DNA of 64,000 nucleotides, from the NCBI GenBank assembly GCA_963965975.1, contig OZ014411.1, forward strand, positions 8,867,501 through 8,931,500, written 5' to 3'. The notes below the pieces were generated by a model, which searched no databases, was not told the origin of the DNA, and saw nothing but the letters and a program-made list of their open reading frames with translations. The stretch is from Xestospongia bergquistia. Taxonomy: Eukaryota > Porifera > Demospongiae > Haplosclerida > Petrosiidae. Within the stretch, counting starts at the first letter, position 1, and each line of letters begins with the position of its first letter. Made by a program: the position numbers and the translations under genes. Shown piece by piece: positions 37,579 to 50,616 of this stretch.

Positions 37579-38278
37579 GCATTCAGTATACTTTTAGGAT
37601 CTTATTTTAATGAAACAATTAAAATTAATATTAGTAAAGTGCAGAATAAAAAATGTAACATCTTAGCTAATTGTGTACATATACTTAAACATCCTCTTGA
37701 CATGTAACAAATGTACCACCTCCTTACCATATTAGCGTTCCTCTTGTACAAGTTGTATATACACTTTTCTCCAACTCTTACTCATTATGCAAAGGGCCTG
37801 TCCATCCCAAACTAGAATAAGGATATGAGTGAATATGGATGAAGTGACTTGGCAATCTTTGTTTCAGTGAACTTAATACCAAGTACACAGGTATTGTCCT
37901 AGGAACAACATACATGCGATTAAATAGAAAAATGACCACAACTGTTGTAACTATTAATTACCACAGTGATTTTATAATTTGCCATGCTAAATTTCAAGTC
38001 AATGCTTGTCATGCCATTCCTAGATCACATCCTTAAGAGTGCTAATTCATAAGCATAATACTAAGGTTGCATTCCGTTAACAGAAGCTTGATTTTCTGGT
38101 AGTAATGGCTACACATACCCTTCATCAGTCTCCTTATTAATGAGTAAATTAATAAGGAGACTGATGTTCAAGGTCAGATGTTCTGCACAAAAATCTCACC
38201 TTAAAATTAATGATGGTATAACTGTAACAGACACGCAAAAAGCAAGAAAGTATTTTTTTAATTTTTGTGTTGGAATAA
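37579..38278. repeat. Inverted acyltransferase 3' flank, ending at a rearrangement junction
   Basis: This flank follows the inverted exon 16 and matches the 3' flanks of the complete copies. It stops at TGTTGGAATAACC, where it is directly fused to the middle of a minus-strand exon 12. Confidence 0.8.
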
Positions 38279-38304
38279 CCAGTTAAAATAGAATAACTTT
38301 CCTA

Positions 38305-38458
38305 GTATAAATTTTGCACTTAATTTTAAACAAAAAGATTCACCCTATAATAGTTACAAAGGTCCATTTTCAAAGTTAGTACATCATGTTAGATAAAATA
38401 GTTGGCCTAAACACAACCGATTAAAAATTTGTGTGCATACAAATTATACATACATACA

Positions 38459-38553
<95 letters not shown>

Positions 38554-38592
38554 GTATATATATGTATATTTGCATGTATCTATGTATCTATG

Positions 38593-38643
<51 letters not shown>

Positions 38644-38830
38644 ATAAATATATAAGTTTGTATGTATGCATGTGTAATTTGTATGCACACAAATTTTTAA
38701 TCGCTTGAGTTGAAATTTGCCAGACAATGATTAGGCCAACTATTTTATCTAACATGATGTACTAACTTTGAAAATGGACCTTTGTAATGATTAAAGGGTG
38801 AACCTTTTTGTTTAAAATTATGTGCAACTT

Positions 38831-38835
<5 letters not shown>
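38305..38835. repeat. Palindrome with ~150-bp arms around a microsatellite core
   Basis: Intron 11 sequence at about 38305-38450 is repeated in inverse orientation at about 38670-38835, with small gaps and mismatches. Shared inverted landmarks are TTTGTGTGCATACAAATTA and the ATCATGTTAGATAAAATAG stretch. Between the arms lie CATA and TA repeats. It sits right at the breakpoint that cut copy 3. Confidence 0.85.
38446..38640. repeat. (CATA)n and (TA)n microsatellites
   Basis: A CATA run of about 40 bp is followed by long TA runs interrupted by TG and GTATC units. Open frames here (runs of Tyr-Ile) are repeat artefacts. Confidence 0.95.
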
Positions 38836-38861
<26 letters not shown>

Positions 38862-39828
38862 CTATGTATGTATGTATGCATATATATATACATGAGTGCT
38901 GATGTCAAAAAATTACAATTGACTTACAAAAAACAATCTATTGTAACTTTTTAAGGTTTTTAAAAATCGATAGCATGTTAAAAAATTGAGCATAATAGTA
39001 GAAATTGCATTTATAAAAATTGGGTTCTTGACATATAGGTTCTCATCATGATAAATTGATAAATTACAATAGCAACATCATATAAACTTACTGCAAGAAT
39101 CCACAAACATAAACAACTGTGAGCAGCACCTGTAGCAGTTGGTATCATGACAGCAAGTCTGTATGGTAAACTACTATTCTGTAGACATAATAAAGTGTTA
39201 GAATGCATGATATGTAGTATTAAGTGGTCATCCTTACAATAAATTCTTCAGTTATTACATATTGTAATGGGAAATAATGACTAAATACAATAAAGATGGC
39301 AGTTGCAATCAGAAAATGTACAAATCTCAGCAGACTTGCTGAAACACTGTATAAGTCATATATCATTAATAGATTTTTTTAAATATGTACCTGCTAGGTG
39401 TTATATTTCTGTCATATAGTGTTCCTGAAACAAATATTTGGTATCTTATGAAAGGAAACTAATAATACACTATAATAAATCAAACATATTTTGACTATAA
39501 ATGTATTACCACTGGTCCAACCAATATTGTACAAAAGAAATAGCAATATCCAAAGAACTGAAAGGATAGAATAGAAATGACAGATCATTAATATATCTCA
39601 GATGTATTATTACTGTAAAAATTAATTAGTTGATTTAACTAATACATGGTTTTACAGGTTATACAAAATGTACTATATTGATTACTAATGTATTATGACA
39701 TTGATAGTTATGTAGCTATATAAACAGTAGTATATAGTAATGAATACAGTATTATGATTAGTTTTTAACAAAAATAAGTTTGAAATTACAAGCTGTATAA
39801 CTAATGATTAAATTAATCAATCAATTTT

Positions 39829-39829
39829 A

Positions 39830-39868
<39 letters not shown>
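39829..39868. repeat. (TA)n microsatellite in intron 7 of copy 3
   Basis: About 40 bp of alternating T and A starts just past the exon 7 donor on the minus strand. The equivalent place in copy 5 has only a few TA units. Confidence 0.95.
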
Positions 39869-39874
<6 letters not shown>

Positions 39875-41608
39875 CCTCAATAAAAGAGGGTAGTTCTTTG
39901 ATTTGAAATTTCTTTTGTTCTTTAGTCAACAATGTCTATAATTGTTATAATATTTATTGTTAGATTATGATTTAATTTATTTACTTCTTTCCTGCCACCA
40001 TCATACAAACTAGTAGCTAAGTCTATAATATGAGTAAATAGAGTTGGGCTTGTATACTACAACATATAATTGACTTACCAATTAACTTCAACACCATTAC
40101 ACATTGAGGCATTGTCCAATTATAAGGATAAAGAACACCAGAGTAATAAATCACAGCATATCCATATAAAAGATGACTCTTTAAAGAAAATAAAAATCAA
40201 CATTTGTCATGTCACTAAATTTGATTGCCACAAAAGTATTGGTATGTGACATAACAATCAGTTACCATAGTAACAATCCATGTTAAGAATAAGGAGAACT
40301 TTGTTCCTCCAAGAAGATATAGAATACCATAGACAGTAATGATGTCTATTAAAGAGTGCCAGATATCAGTACCTAGTAAGTGTAGGAAATAGGAAATATG
40401 TTATTAGTTATAGACATATGTAATGAACTAACCAAATACATAGTACATAATAATAAAACCACCAAGACTTGAAAATAAATTCTAACATAATATAAGAAAG
40501 ATTGAATAAATAGAAACAAGATTATAATTATAAACATTATTTTAATATTGTTCAACAATGCTGATATTGTGATATTACAGCAAAATCATTGTTAATTGTG
40601 AAGAAAGAAAATAAAATTATGTTGATTCTAACAATTAGTCAAGCTATTTGTTTCAATAGTAAATGAGTTAATTAATGCATTTAAACACAGTAATGTATTC
40701 ATAATTACCTGGGCTAATTTTGAGTCAGCAACACTTATCAACTGTCTAAAGGTAAAGGCCATTGGATAACCTATACAATAATAGGTCAATATTAAATATA
40801 TGTTTAATAATTTTCTATAACAAGACTATAAAAGTATTTATTTGGTTAACTATAGATAAATTATTTGTTATTGTAATTAAAATGACTGTATTAACAAATC
40901 ATAACCTACTAATACAAATAATGAATACGTAAACATCTCATTTAAATGTACAGCTTGTTGTAACATTTCTATTAAAATGACATAATTAAAACAATTCCAA
41001 TTAAATGGACTAGTGATGTATAAAAAGATTGCTATTTTTTCCACAATTTCCATGAGTACACTGTTATTTACAGAGTGACGGTAAATAACTCTTACAAAAT
41101 CATTAACATTTCATAATAACCTGTTAGAATGTACACTTTTATAATTAATTGGACTTCACAGACATATTATAATATCATTACTGATTGGAATTTAGCTAGG
41201 AAAACCTAGACCATTTAGTGGGACAATTCTTAAGTTATTTTCTGCATCCAATTATAGAATTATTATAAATAATATCTATCTTCATTCCTCACGTGGACAT
41301 GTTAAAATTGCTTTCAAATCATGAATTCACTAAATATGTTAAATATACAACACAATAACTTTAAGAATTGTTTATCACACACAATTGTTTGTTAAATCAC
41401 GTTGACATAATAATATTCATAGTCAATCATTCAACCCACACCCTGTAGTTAAAATTATTACTTTAACAATGTCTTGCAACCACACCTCAATGTTTTTATA
41501 AACATCACATCATTGTGATAAGCCACGTGTAGCGAATAAATGGCAAAGTGCTAGGTAATATTGACTTCCTACTAGTTGGTTACTCTTACTCCTCCTGAGA
41601 AAAGGATG

Positions 41609-42600
41609 GCATCTGACAATGACAGTCACAGTAGTAGTAGCTCTTCTTGTAGCCTTAACACTAGCTCTCGTAGTAACTCTTTTTCTAACAGAAAATTTTT
41701 CTGAATCATCGGTTGACCTTTTTTCTTTGTCTTGCCAGCCTTTCTTATCTCTTATCTACACTTTCTGCTTGTATTCATATCTGTCTCTCATTTGTAACCC
41801 TTTGTTACATTCCTTAAATTCTGTTTCTCTGTGGACGTGCACCTGCTGCAAGATGCTGTATCCTTATTTGGCAATGCTGCTATCATTATCTTTTGGTCCT
41901 TATGTGTTGTGATAGTGTTGTCCTTTAGTGTTGTTAGTGACTGCTAGTTACTGCATCTCCTTTCATCTCTTCCTCTCCTGTTGATTACATATCTTACATA
42001 TCTCTATGTATTTTGCAACGAGATTTAATCAAATTTTCTAATGTTAATTACAATAAAAAATTCTAAAATTTCTATTAATTGGAATTACAGTATCCGTAGG
42101 CGAAACCGTACTATTGTGTTGACATTACTACGGAAGCCTCAGACTGACATTCCAATTCCTATTTCCAATTTCAATTAAACGGGGTTATACGGAGTTTGAA
42201 TGTCCGTCCTCGACTTCCCTAAATAACAGACCTACAATATACAACCAAAATCAGGGGTGCAAAATTTCCTAAGGGGATGCAAAATATCCTAGGATATTTG
42301 GAATGGGGTATCTAATTCCCTGGGGTGCCAAATTTCTTGTGACACTGTAGTAGGTGAACGAACCCCTCTTCATTCCCTTCATCCCTGCCTCTCTCATGCT
42401 CTTCTTGTCTTCTTTAAATCGTCTCTGCTTCTTTTTGGTCTGTATGTCTTTGTCTGTCTTCTACAAGACTTCCTTCTTTACATTCTGCTGCTTTTTGCTC
42501 TCTTTTGTACATTCTGCTGCTTTTTGGTCCCCTTTGTCTGTCTCTTATTGCAAGCCTTTCTTCTCTTCCTTCTACTGTCATGGTTTTCTCTTCTTCTTTT
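41609..42600. pseudogene. Ser-rich / charged coding remnant in intron 1 of copy 3
   Basis: This is the sister of the remnant at 33244-33760. The plus strand starts MASDNDSHSSSSSSCSLNTS and stops soon after RKFF. The minus strand of the CT-rich part near 42360-42590 reads EGREERLAIRDRQRG, KREQKAAECKEG and DRQRHTDQKEAETI. Substitutions relative to copy 1 include some that change residues, so constraint is not obvious. Confidence 0.4.
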
Positions 42601-43765
42601 AAATATCTCGTAAGTCTTTCGTCTCTACTCCCATAACATCTTTATGATTCTCTTCATTTAGTCTTCACATTGCTTTCTCCAATACCATTATCTGCTAGTT
42701 CCCATAATTTAGAGATAATTATAGTATACGATAATCCACGTACATCCTCTGATCCCCACCTTGTAGATGGACAAACAGACAGATTTTTAACTACCAACAT
42801 GTGTGTGGCTATCTCAAGCTTGTCCCATATAATTCTATTTCATTACTATGGAACCCAAGGACAGACATTTTAATTCCTATAATAGTATTTCCTATTTCTT
42901 CTGTGCAACTTGGTATATTTGAAAGCTCCAATTAATAACCTGTTTGCTAAGGAAGCTGAGTGCAGACATAACAATATACAATCAAAATCAGAAACCCAAC
43001 ACAACTGGAAACATATCATTCACACGTAGTTTTAAGAGACAGCTCATGGTACTCGTGCTCCACCTTAATATTATTAAGTAACAAGAAAAGCTTAATAACA
43101 TTAGAAATGATGTACATGCCAAGAATTAAATTAGGAAAACGAACTGGAACTTATCAACTGGATTGTTAATATGAATTTTCAAATATGCAAACGTGTGCAG
43201 AAAAAGTAGGAATTGTAATCTAGTATCTGTACTTACTGATGAATGACAGGAGTTATTTCAAAGCACAAACCCATCAATTTCAAAGTAGGTATCAATGCCA
43301 TACCTGAATGTGACACTATCCACTATTCTATTGACATAATCTCAGGATACAGGAGTATCTCATTGTTATCTATGACCAATATTTAATTAATTAACTGAGA
43401 CCTAATACTATGCATGATTTAAACAAACTTGACAACAGACATGCATTGCATATAGTCTTAAGATTAAACTTTTGAACTAAGATTTGTACAGTACTTAATA
43501 ATTATGCTACATCAAATTCATGTGACATAGGAACTGAACACTGTGCTAAAGCTAATGAACAATCAGCATAATTCATTTGACAATTATAAGTCAGAGTGAA
43601 TGTATACATGACTGGATTGACCACAGATAAATCAAGGAATCAAACTTTGGCTAGAAATCAGTAGATATGTTAGATCATAATCTTACCAATTAGAATTCCT
43701 AGCAAAAATTGAGCCTTTGGTTCTGAGATATCAGCTATACTGCTTACATTCTCAGACTGATTCAT

Positions 43766-46044
43766 TGTGAATATATATGCAGTCAACCAACTGCCCAATA
43801 ATCAGTCACTCTGTGTGTTAGTATAGAAGGTCAATCCCAGGCCCAGCTGCCAAAAGGACTCCGTATAAGAGAACTGTCAAAGCAGACATCAGGTTTCCCT
43901 ATTAAGAGGAAGCAACAGATATTCTACACTTCTTGGTTAATACAATGTAAACATAAGAAGGAAATAGACAACCTGTTTTAATTACTAAGATACAACAGTT
44001 GCTCAGACATTTCTAATTGTAAAGGTGTAAAGTCTGCAGATTTCACTATTAAGAAAAAGCAACTAATTCTCTCCAGGAATAAAACAATTCCTTTATAATC
44101 CTTAGATATTTGACATTGTAATGTATTAACATTTATTGTAATTAGTCTACAGAACATTCTAGAACATAATTAGACATCAGGCACCTATTCATATGGACAA
44201 TAGATACTTAAACACTTGTTATAATTAGTCTGCAGAATATTCTAGAATATTTTCATATGTGTATATATTTCATACTTATATTAGTTTTTGGGTTGTTGTT
44301 GTTGTTGATCAAGTCATTTTGTTACAACATCATATAGTGTATTTATAGCTACAGATTACCCTAACCATCAATTGCATGACCGTGTGTCCTAAGTCGTAAC
44401 TGATGTCTCCATTCATTTAGCATTATTATTAAATAAAAAATAGAAGGTTTGTGGCCCCAATTTTGTTACTCCAAGACATCTTGGTGGATTGATATGTTCA
44501 AGGTAATGAGTTTTCAGCCTTACTACGTTTCTTATAATTTTAGACACTTCAAACTGGTAACTACATTGGATCACTTTTGCACAAGTATTTAGATTATTTG
44601 TAAATTTAACAGACATGTTACAATAGGTATACACTGGCATACTGTACAGTTGACCTTATATTGTTAGAGTTAATAGAATTTTTAGACAACTGGAACTCAC
44701 ATAAAATTAGATTTAATTCAAAGACATCACAACCAGACAACCTTTCTGCTATGTCCCATGTTCATGGTATGTTTAACTGATATTGGTCTTAGATTTAATT
44801 AGGAAACCTTTATGTGTTGATGGTGGTGAAGTATTTTCTATCAATTTTGACATCAACATGTTGCCTGTAACAGGTTAATTGCTTATATTTTATTATCATA
44901 CTAGTATTTTTAAAAATGAATGTGTTTTTCTATTCTAAAATTATCATATTTACTTTTAAAAATATAGGTCCTAAATGTGGGATACATATGTTATGTCATA
45001 TTTTTGTCATCATAGTACAAGTTACATCACATAGAAGTTACACCAAGAAGGACCCTGTTTTTGTCTAATCAAGAAATTGTAAGTGAACACTTGTCAATCA
45101 TTACTTAAAGGAAGTAATCATCAAGTTATAACCATCAAAGTTTGTAATGAAGTATTGTTTTTAACTTTATAACAATCATTTCATAAAATGTAATCAACTT
45201 GTTTAATTATGAAAGCTTGAAAGTGAATTATTAATTCTAAACAATTTTCTCAACAATAAAAGATAGTGCCAGTTAACTGTGATGTCCTTTCTTACAAATT
45301 TGAGATTGCTTTGAAGCAAGTCATCAATCAATCCCTTGAAATGTGCTGGATAAAATGTAGTATAGCCATACTTTCATTGACCATACCATGTGACCACAAT
45401 GTCTGATCTACAGGTTGTAGGTGATTGTCTGCACCTACAATATATGTATATAAGTACTGATAATGCAATGACTAAGGAGTGGCCGGTCAACAAATATCAC
45501 AGGCAATGAAGGAAAATCCATGTTTTTATCTTGAGGACAATCCCAGGTATACACACAACATGAATGAACTGAAGAAATAACAACAATTGGAATTGATGTA
45601 TGTGAATATTTCAGACTTGGAGTGAAGTGTGATGTGAATGAAACAGATGTATCTCTTTAAAACAGATATATTATACACATGTACATGTAAATATTATTGT
45701 CTCATACTTGAATGATGGGAGTCTATGCATTCTAAATACATATGCAGTACTGTAACAAAAAAAAATGTTATTCCCACCTTTTCAAAATACTTTTAAAATA
45801 TTAATCATAAGGATTAAAAGGTCATCTTTTGTCACAAAACTCCACTCATTTTATGCTATACCACTTCTCAAATAAATGACATCATGCTGTCTTTTTACAG
45901 TAGTATACAGCATGTATAAATAACACTAATAAATTCCAATTAATTGAAACTTATTGTCACCTTTGATGACGTCATCATTGCTAGCTTCAGATAAACTAAC
46001 ATCTGAAATTTATAAAATATAAATATATTAAAAGTTGAAATTTC
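43766..46044. repeat. Duplicated 5' flank and rearranged intergenic DNA
   Basis: The first 200 bp repeat the 5' flank of copies 1 and 5. The segment 44640-44800 resembles 35045-35210. The segment 45250-45445 is an inverted copy of 35199-35420, and 45440-46020 is a direct copy of 36340-36800. No gene was recognised; the minus-strand frame at 44413-44640 matches nothing known. Confidence 0.65.
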
Positions 46045-46123
46045 AAAATTTGCTAGAGGTGCTATAAGAAAAGCAATCACAAATTTTGTGATTGCTTTCC
46101 TTATAGCACCGCTAGCAAATTTT
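46045..46123. repeat. 39-bp hairpin upstream of acyltransferase copy 4
   Basis: The left arm 46045-46083 and right arm 46085-46123 are complementary with about two mismatches around a single central base. The left arm reads AAAATTTGCTAGAGGTGCTA before continuing. The sister intergenic copy near 36800 lacks it, so it may be a fold-back element or a templated insertion. It lies about 310 bp upstream of the copy 4 ATG. Confidence 0.85.
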
Positions 46124-46434
46124 AATTAACCTGTGGGGGTGGTGCTGCACAACCAAATGACAACAGAACATTCTATTGGCTTTGTTGAAATTAAAAAAAA
46201 AGATCAGGACTGATTACCAATCCCTTAGTCTCAAAGCCAGAAGTTCTGAAAGGGGGAGGGAATTTGCATTCAAAGCTGGCGTTCTGTACTGATGTCAAAC
46301 TCCCTCTCAAAATACTTAAAACTACAAGTAATTAATAAGGCGTGGTTACCAGTACCTTAAGTAGTGCTGCTGGGGCATACGTTGCTAATTTTAACAGAGT
46401 AACTCTAGTCCAATTGATCGATTACACATTCACA

Positions 46435-49400
46435 ATGAATCCGACAGAGATTGTAAGCAGTATAGCTGATATCTCAGAATCAAAGGCTCGAGTTTTTCTA
46501 GGAATTCTAATGGGTAAGATTGTGATCTAACATATATAGTCATTTCTAGCCAAAGTTTGATTCCTTGATTTATCTGTTCTCAATCCAGTCATGTATACAC
46601 TTACTCTTACTTATAATTGACAAATGAGTTATGCTGATTGTTCATTAGCTTTAACTCAGTGTTCAGTTCTTATGTCATATGAACTTCATGTAGCATGAAT
46701 AATAAGTATGGTATTGAAATAGATGGCTTTGTACTTTGTAATAATTCCTGTCACTCATCAGTAATGAAACGATAATGAGTCTGTGAAGCCCAATGAATTA
46801 TAAAAGTGTATATTCTAACAGGTTAATATACTTTAGTGAAATGGTAATTATTTTGTCACTCTAAATAATAGTGTACTTTTGTAAACTATTTACAGAATAG
46901 TGATTACTTTACACATTATTAGTTCAGTTAATTGGAATTGTTCTGTCATTTTAATAGAAACGTTTATAATAAGCTGTATATTTAAATGAGATGTTTAAAT
47001 ATTCATTATTTGTATTATTAGGTTATGATTTGTTATTACAGTCGTTTTAATTACAATAACAAATAATTTGTGTATAGTTAACCAAACAAATACTTTTATA
47101 ATCTTGTTATAGAAAATTAGTAAACATATATTTAATATTGACCTATTGTTGTATCATTACAGGTTATCCGATGGCCTTTATCTTTCGACAGTTGATAAGT
47201 GTTACTGACTCAAAATTAGTCCAGGTAATTGTGACTGCATTACTAAAGGCTCTTGTGTTTAAATGACTTAGAAATGCATCTTGTTTACTATCATATACAA
47301 AGAAATATGTCGTATTTAATGTTACTATTTTAACCCTTTATATTCTTTAATCCTATAAGACACACTTGTGAATTATTTCTTTATGCTCTGATGCTCAATA
47401 ACTCCATTTTTATACTTAAATAATGCATAAAGCTGAAACACTATTGCATTCATTGGGACTTAGGAATACACAATTCTCTTTAAATTAATCCATTGTTTAA
47501 ATTGAATGAGACCATTTCTTTTTGGAATGCTTCTGTCTCACTTATAATACTAAGACATGCATATAGAACTACCTACCATAAGCAATTTTTTTGTTTATTA
47601 CAAGAAGGCTTACCAGGCTGTTTAAAGATTGTTTTGGGCCACATTGATATTAACATGTCTTCGTCAAATGTTTTATATTACGCTTGTATGTGATAATCAA
47701 ATCTGTCAATAATGTTAGTGTCCTAGAAAGTGTGATTCTCAAAGCATATTCATAGAGGACCATTATAATGATTAATTTAGTATGCAATGCCCTCTAAATA
47801 TTTGCATAGAAGCTATTTTGTTGTGTTAACCTCCACAATTCACCTATAAAATGTGACGTTTTGCCCAAAATTTAGCATGATTAACTGTTAGGAATAATAT
47901 TATATTATATTTTCTCTTTTCATAGTTAACAACAATGATTTTGCTGTAATATCACAATATCAGCATTGTTGAACAATTTTAAAATAGAGTTTATAATTAT
48001 AATCTTGTTTTTATTTATTCAATCTTCATTTTATTTTAGAATTTATTTTCAAGTCTTGGTGGTTTTATTATTATGTACTATGTATTTGGTTAGTTCACTA
48101 CATATGTCTAAAACTAATAACACATTCCCTATACTTACTAGATACTAATATCTGGCACTCTTTAGTAGACATAATTACTGTCTATGGTATTTTATATCTT
48201 TTTGGAGGAACAAAGTTCTCCTTATTCTTAACATGGATTGTTACTATGGTAACTGATTGTTATGTAACATAAAAATACATTTGTGACAATCAAATTTAGT
48301 GACATGACAAAAGTTGATTTTTATTTTCTTTAAAGAGTCATCTTTTATATGGATATGCTGTGATTTATTACTCTGGTGTTCTTTATCCTTATAACTGGGC
48401 AATTCCTCAATGTGTAATGGTATTGAAGTTAATTGGTAAGTCAGTTCTATCAGTATACAATCCCAACTCTATCTACTCATATTATAGACTTAGCTACTAG
48501 TTTGTATGATGGTGGCAGGAAAGAAGTAAATAAATTAGATCATAATCTAACAATAAATATTATAACAATTATAGACATTGTTGACTGAAGAACAAAAGAA
48601 ATTTCAAATCAAAGAACTACCCTCTTTTATTGAGGTATATGTATATATATCATTGTAAAAATTGATTGGTTAATTTAATCATTGCTATTTTAATTTAATC
48701 AGCTTGTCAAACAAGTAATCATAATACTGTATTCATTACTATATACTACTGTTTATATAGCTACATAACTATCAATGTCATAATACATTAGTAATCAATA
48801 TAGTATTATGTTTACATTTTGAATAACCTGTAAAACCATGTATTAGTTAAATAAATTAATTAAGTTTTTAGTGATATACATCTGAGATATATTGTCATTT
48901 CTGTTCTATCCTTTCAGTTCTTTGGATATTGCTATTTCTTTTGTACAATATTGGTTGGACCAGTGGTAATACATTTATAGTCAAAATATCTTTGATTTAT
49001 TATAATGTATTATTAGTTTCCTTTCAGAAGATACCAAATGTTTGTTTCAGGAACACTATATGACAGAAATATAACACCTAGCAGGTACATATTTATAAAA
49101 ATCTATTGAGATTATATAACATATATAGTGTTCCTGCAAGTCTTCTGAGATTTGTATATTTTCTGATTGCAATTGCCATCTTTATTGTATTTAGTCATTA
49201 TTTTCCATTACAATATGTAATAACTGAAGAATTTATTGTAAGGATGACCACTTAATACTATATATCATTCTATCACTTTATTATGTCTATAGAATAGTAG
49301 TTTACTCTACAGACTTGCGGTCATGATACCAACTGCTACAGGTGCAATACACTCATTATTATGTGTGTGGATTCTTGCTGTAAGTTTATATGATGTTACT

Positions 49401-50616
49401 ATTGTAATTTATCATGATGAGAACCTAAATGCCAAAACCCCACTTTAGAATTTTTATAATTGCAATGAGTTTGTATAATTGTTTTAACATTCTATCAAAT
49501 GTTTTAAACCCTTAAAAAGTTATAGTTGGTTGTTTTTTATAAGTCAAATGGTATTTTTTGACATTTGCACGTATGTCTATATAATATATTTTTGTTTTTT
49601 GTATGTATAATATGTATGCACACAAATTTTTAATTGGTTGAGTTAAAATTTGCCAGTCAGTTTTTAGGTCAACTATTTTATCTAACATTGCACTAACTTT
49701 GAAAATGGGCCTTTGTAACTATTACAGGGTGAACCTTTTTGTTTAAAATTATTATTTAAAAGAATAGAAAGATGTGCAACTTTTATACTAGGAAAGTTCT
49801 TCTATTTTAACTGGAATAACTTATGATGGTGTCAAACCAGACGGTGCTGTGGACTGGGGTGGCTTGTGTAATGCAAAACTAATATTGTTTAACTTTGGGA
49901 TTACAATACAGGTAAGCCAATGACAAATCAGCATCATTACTACATATAATAATTTAATTATAACAATTAATTAATTCTACTTCCATTGTTTAGAGTGCTA
50001 CAAGGTCCAACAATCTTAGAACTACTGAATGGGTAGCAAGGTAAGTAGTATATTCTGTACATGTATTCTATCATATATTTTGTACATACTTTCTTTTTAT
50101 AAAGAAATATATACAAACGTCTAAAGTGGATGGGTAATCAATACTTGTCCATTTTCATTGCCACCATGTTTTTATGTATATGGCATGGATTCTGGGTTGG
50201 ATATTTTCTCTTCTTCTTTGGTGAATTTATTTTGGTTCCAGCTGAAAAATTAGTATGATTCAATAATTATACTTAACAATATTAATTTTTAATGTATTAT
50301 AGTTTATAAGTTATTCTAAGCAATTAATTGGTGGTGATATCAATCAGTTGTCATGGGCAGTCTATATTCCTGTATGGCTGTTTGCATTTACATTGAAGAA
50401 TTTGGTGATGTCTTTTGCAATTATTTGCTTCTTTCTTCTCTCATGGGAGGCTTGTTTTAAGGTAAATAGATATATTATATAAAGTATACTTCATGTTAAG
50501 TGATTGAATTTGTTCTTTAGCTTGGGAGCTCTTTATACTTTTATCCTCACGTCATTGGTGTAGGATGGATTGCTGTGTATCAGATTCTACCTAAGAAAAA
50601 GAAAGCAATTGATTAG
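46435..50616 (+). CDS. LPCAT3: LPCAT3/MBOAT5-like lysophospholipid acyltransferase, copy 4
   Basis: Sixteen exons, all GT-AG, join to 458 codons: 46435-46513, 47163-47224, 48040-48088, 48142-48248, 48336-48435, 48488-48525, 48575-48634, 48918-48965, 49017-49084, 49129-49237, 49293-49379, 49792-49911, 49994-50040, 50105-50252, 50303-50461, 50521-50616. Predicted role: acyl-CoA-dependent re-acylation of lysophospholipids in the ER membrane. Family landmarks in order: FLGILMGYPMAFIFRQL, VLKLIG, DGGRKE, LTEEQKKFQIKELPSFIE, FFGYCYFFCTILVGPV, ITEEFI, GITYDG, the catalytic Asn in SNNLRTTEWVAR, YKRLKWMGNQYLS and the catalytic His in LCIWHGFWVGYFLFFFGEF. The C-terminus is PKKKKAID. Intron 1 is only 649 bp, against 2.4-2.9 kb in the intact 1.3-kb-larger sisters, and lacks the Ser-rich remnant. 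It is the only complete copy on the plus strand, with a different upstream region and so perhaps a different promoter. Confidence 0.93.

Larger units (their letters stand above)
38279..43765 (-). pseudogene. Truncated LPCAT3-like acyltransferase, copy 3
   Basis: Exons 1-11 are present, open and bordered by GT-AG: 43687-43765, 40709-40770, 40433-40481, 40266-40372, 40079-40178, 39985-40022, 39876-39935, 39510-39557, 39391-39458, 39238-39346, 39092-39178 (807 nt, 269 codons). Exon 12 begins at 38301 and is lost after about 20 nt. Exons 13-14, which carry the Asn and His catalytic motifs, are absent, so any product lacks the active site. Lost sequence probably corresponds to the inverted exons 15-16 at 37318-37578. 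Intron 11 has been replaced by a palindrome with microsatellites. A TA repeat lies a few bases past the exon 7 donor. It is either dead or makes a truncated membrane protein. Confidence 0.9.

Noticed and set aside
38407-38727. Overlapping open frames on both strands rich in Tyr-Ile
   Set aside because: They are translations of CATA and TA microsatellites. The same holds for the frames at 56210-56483.
29472-50616. Loss of the catalytic Asn in copies 1 and 4 (TTEW versus TNEW)
   Set aside because: Alignment to human LPCAT3 places the catalytic Asn four residues earlier (the NL position), and it is present in all three complete copies.
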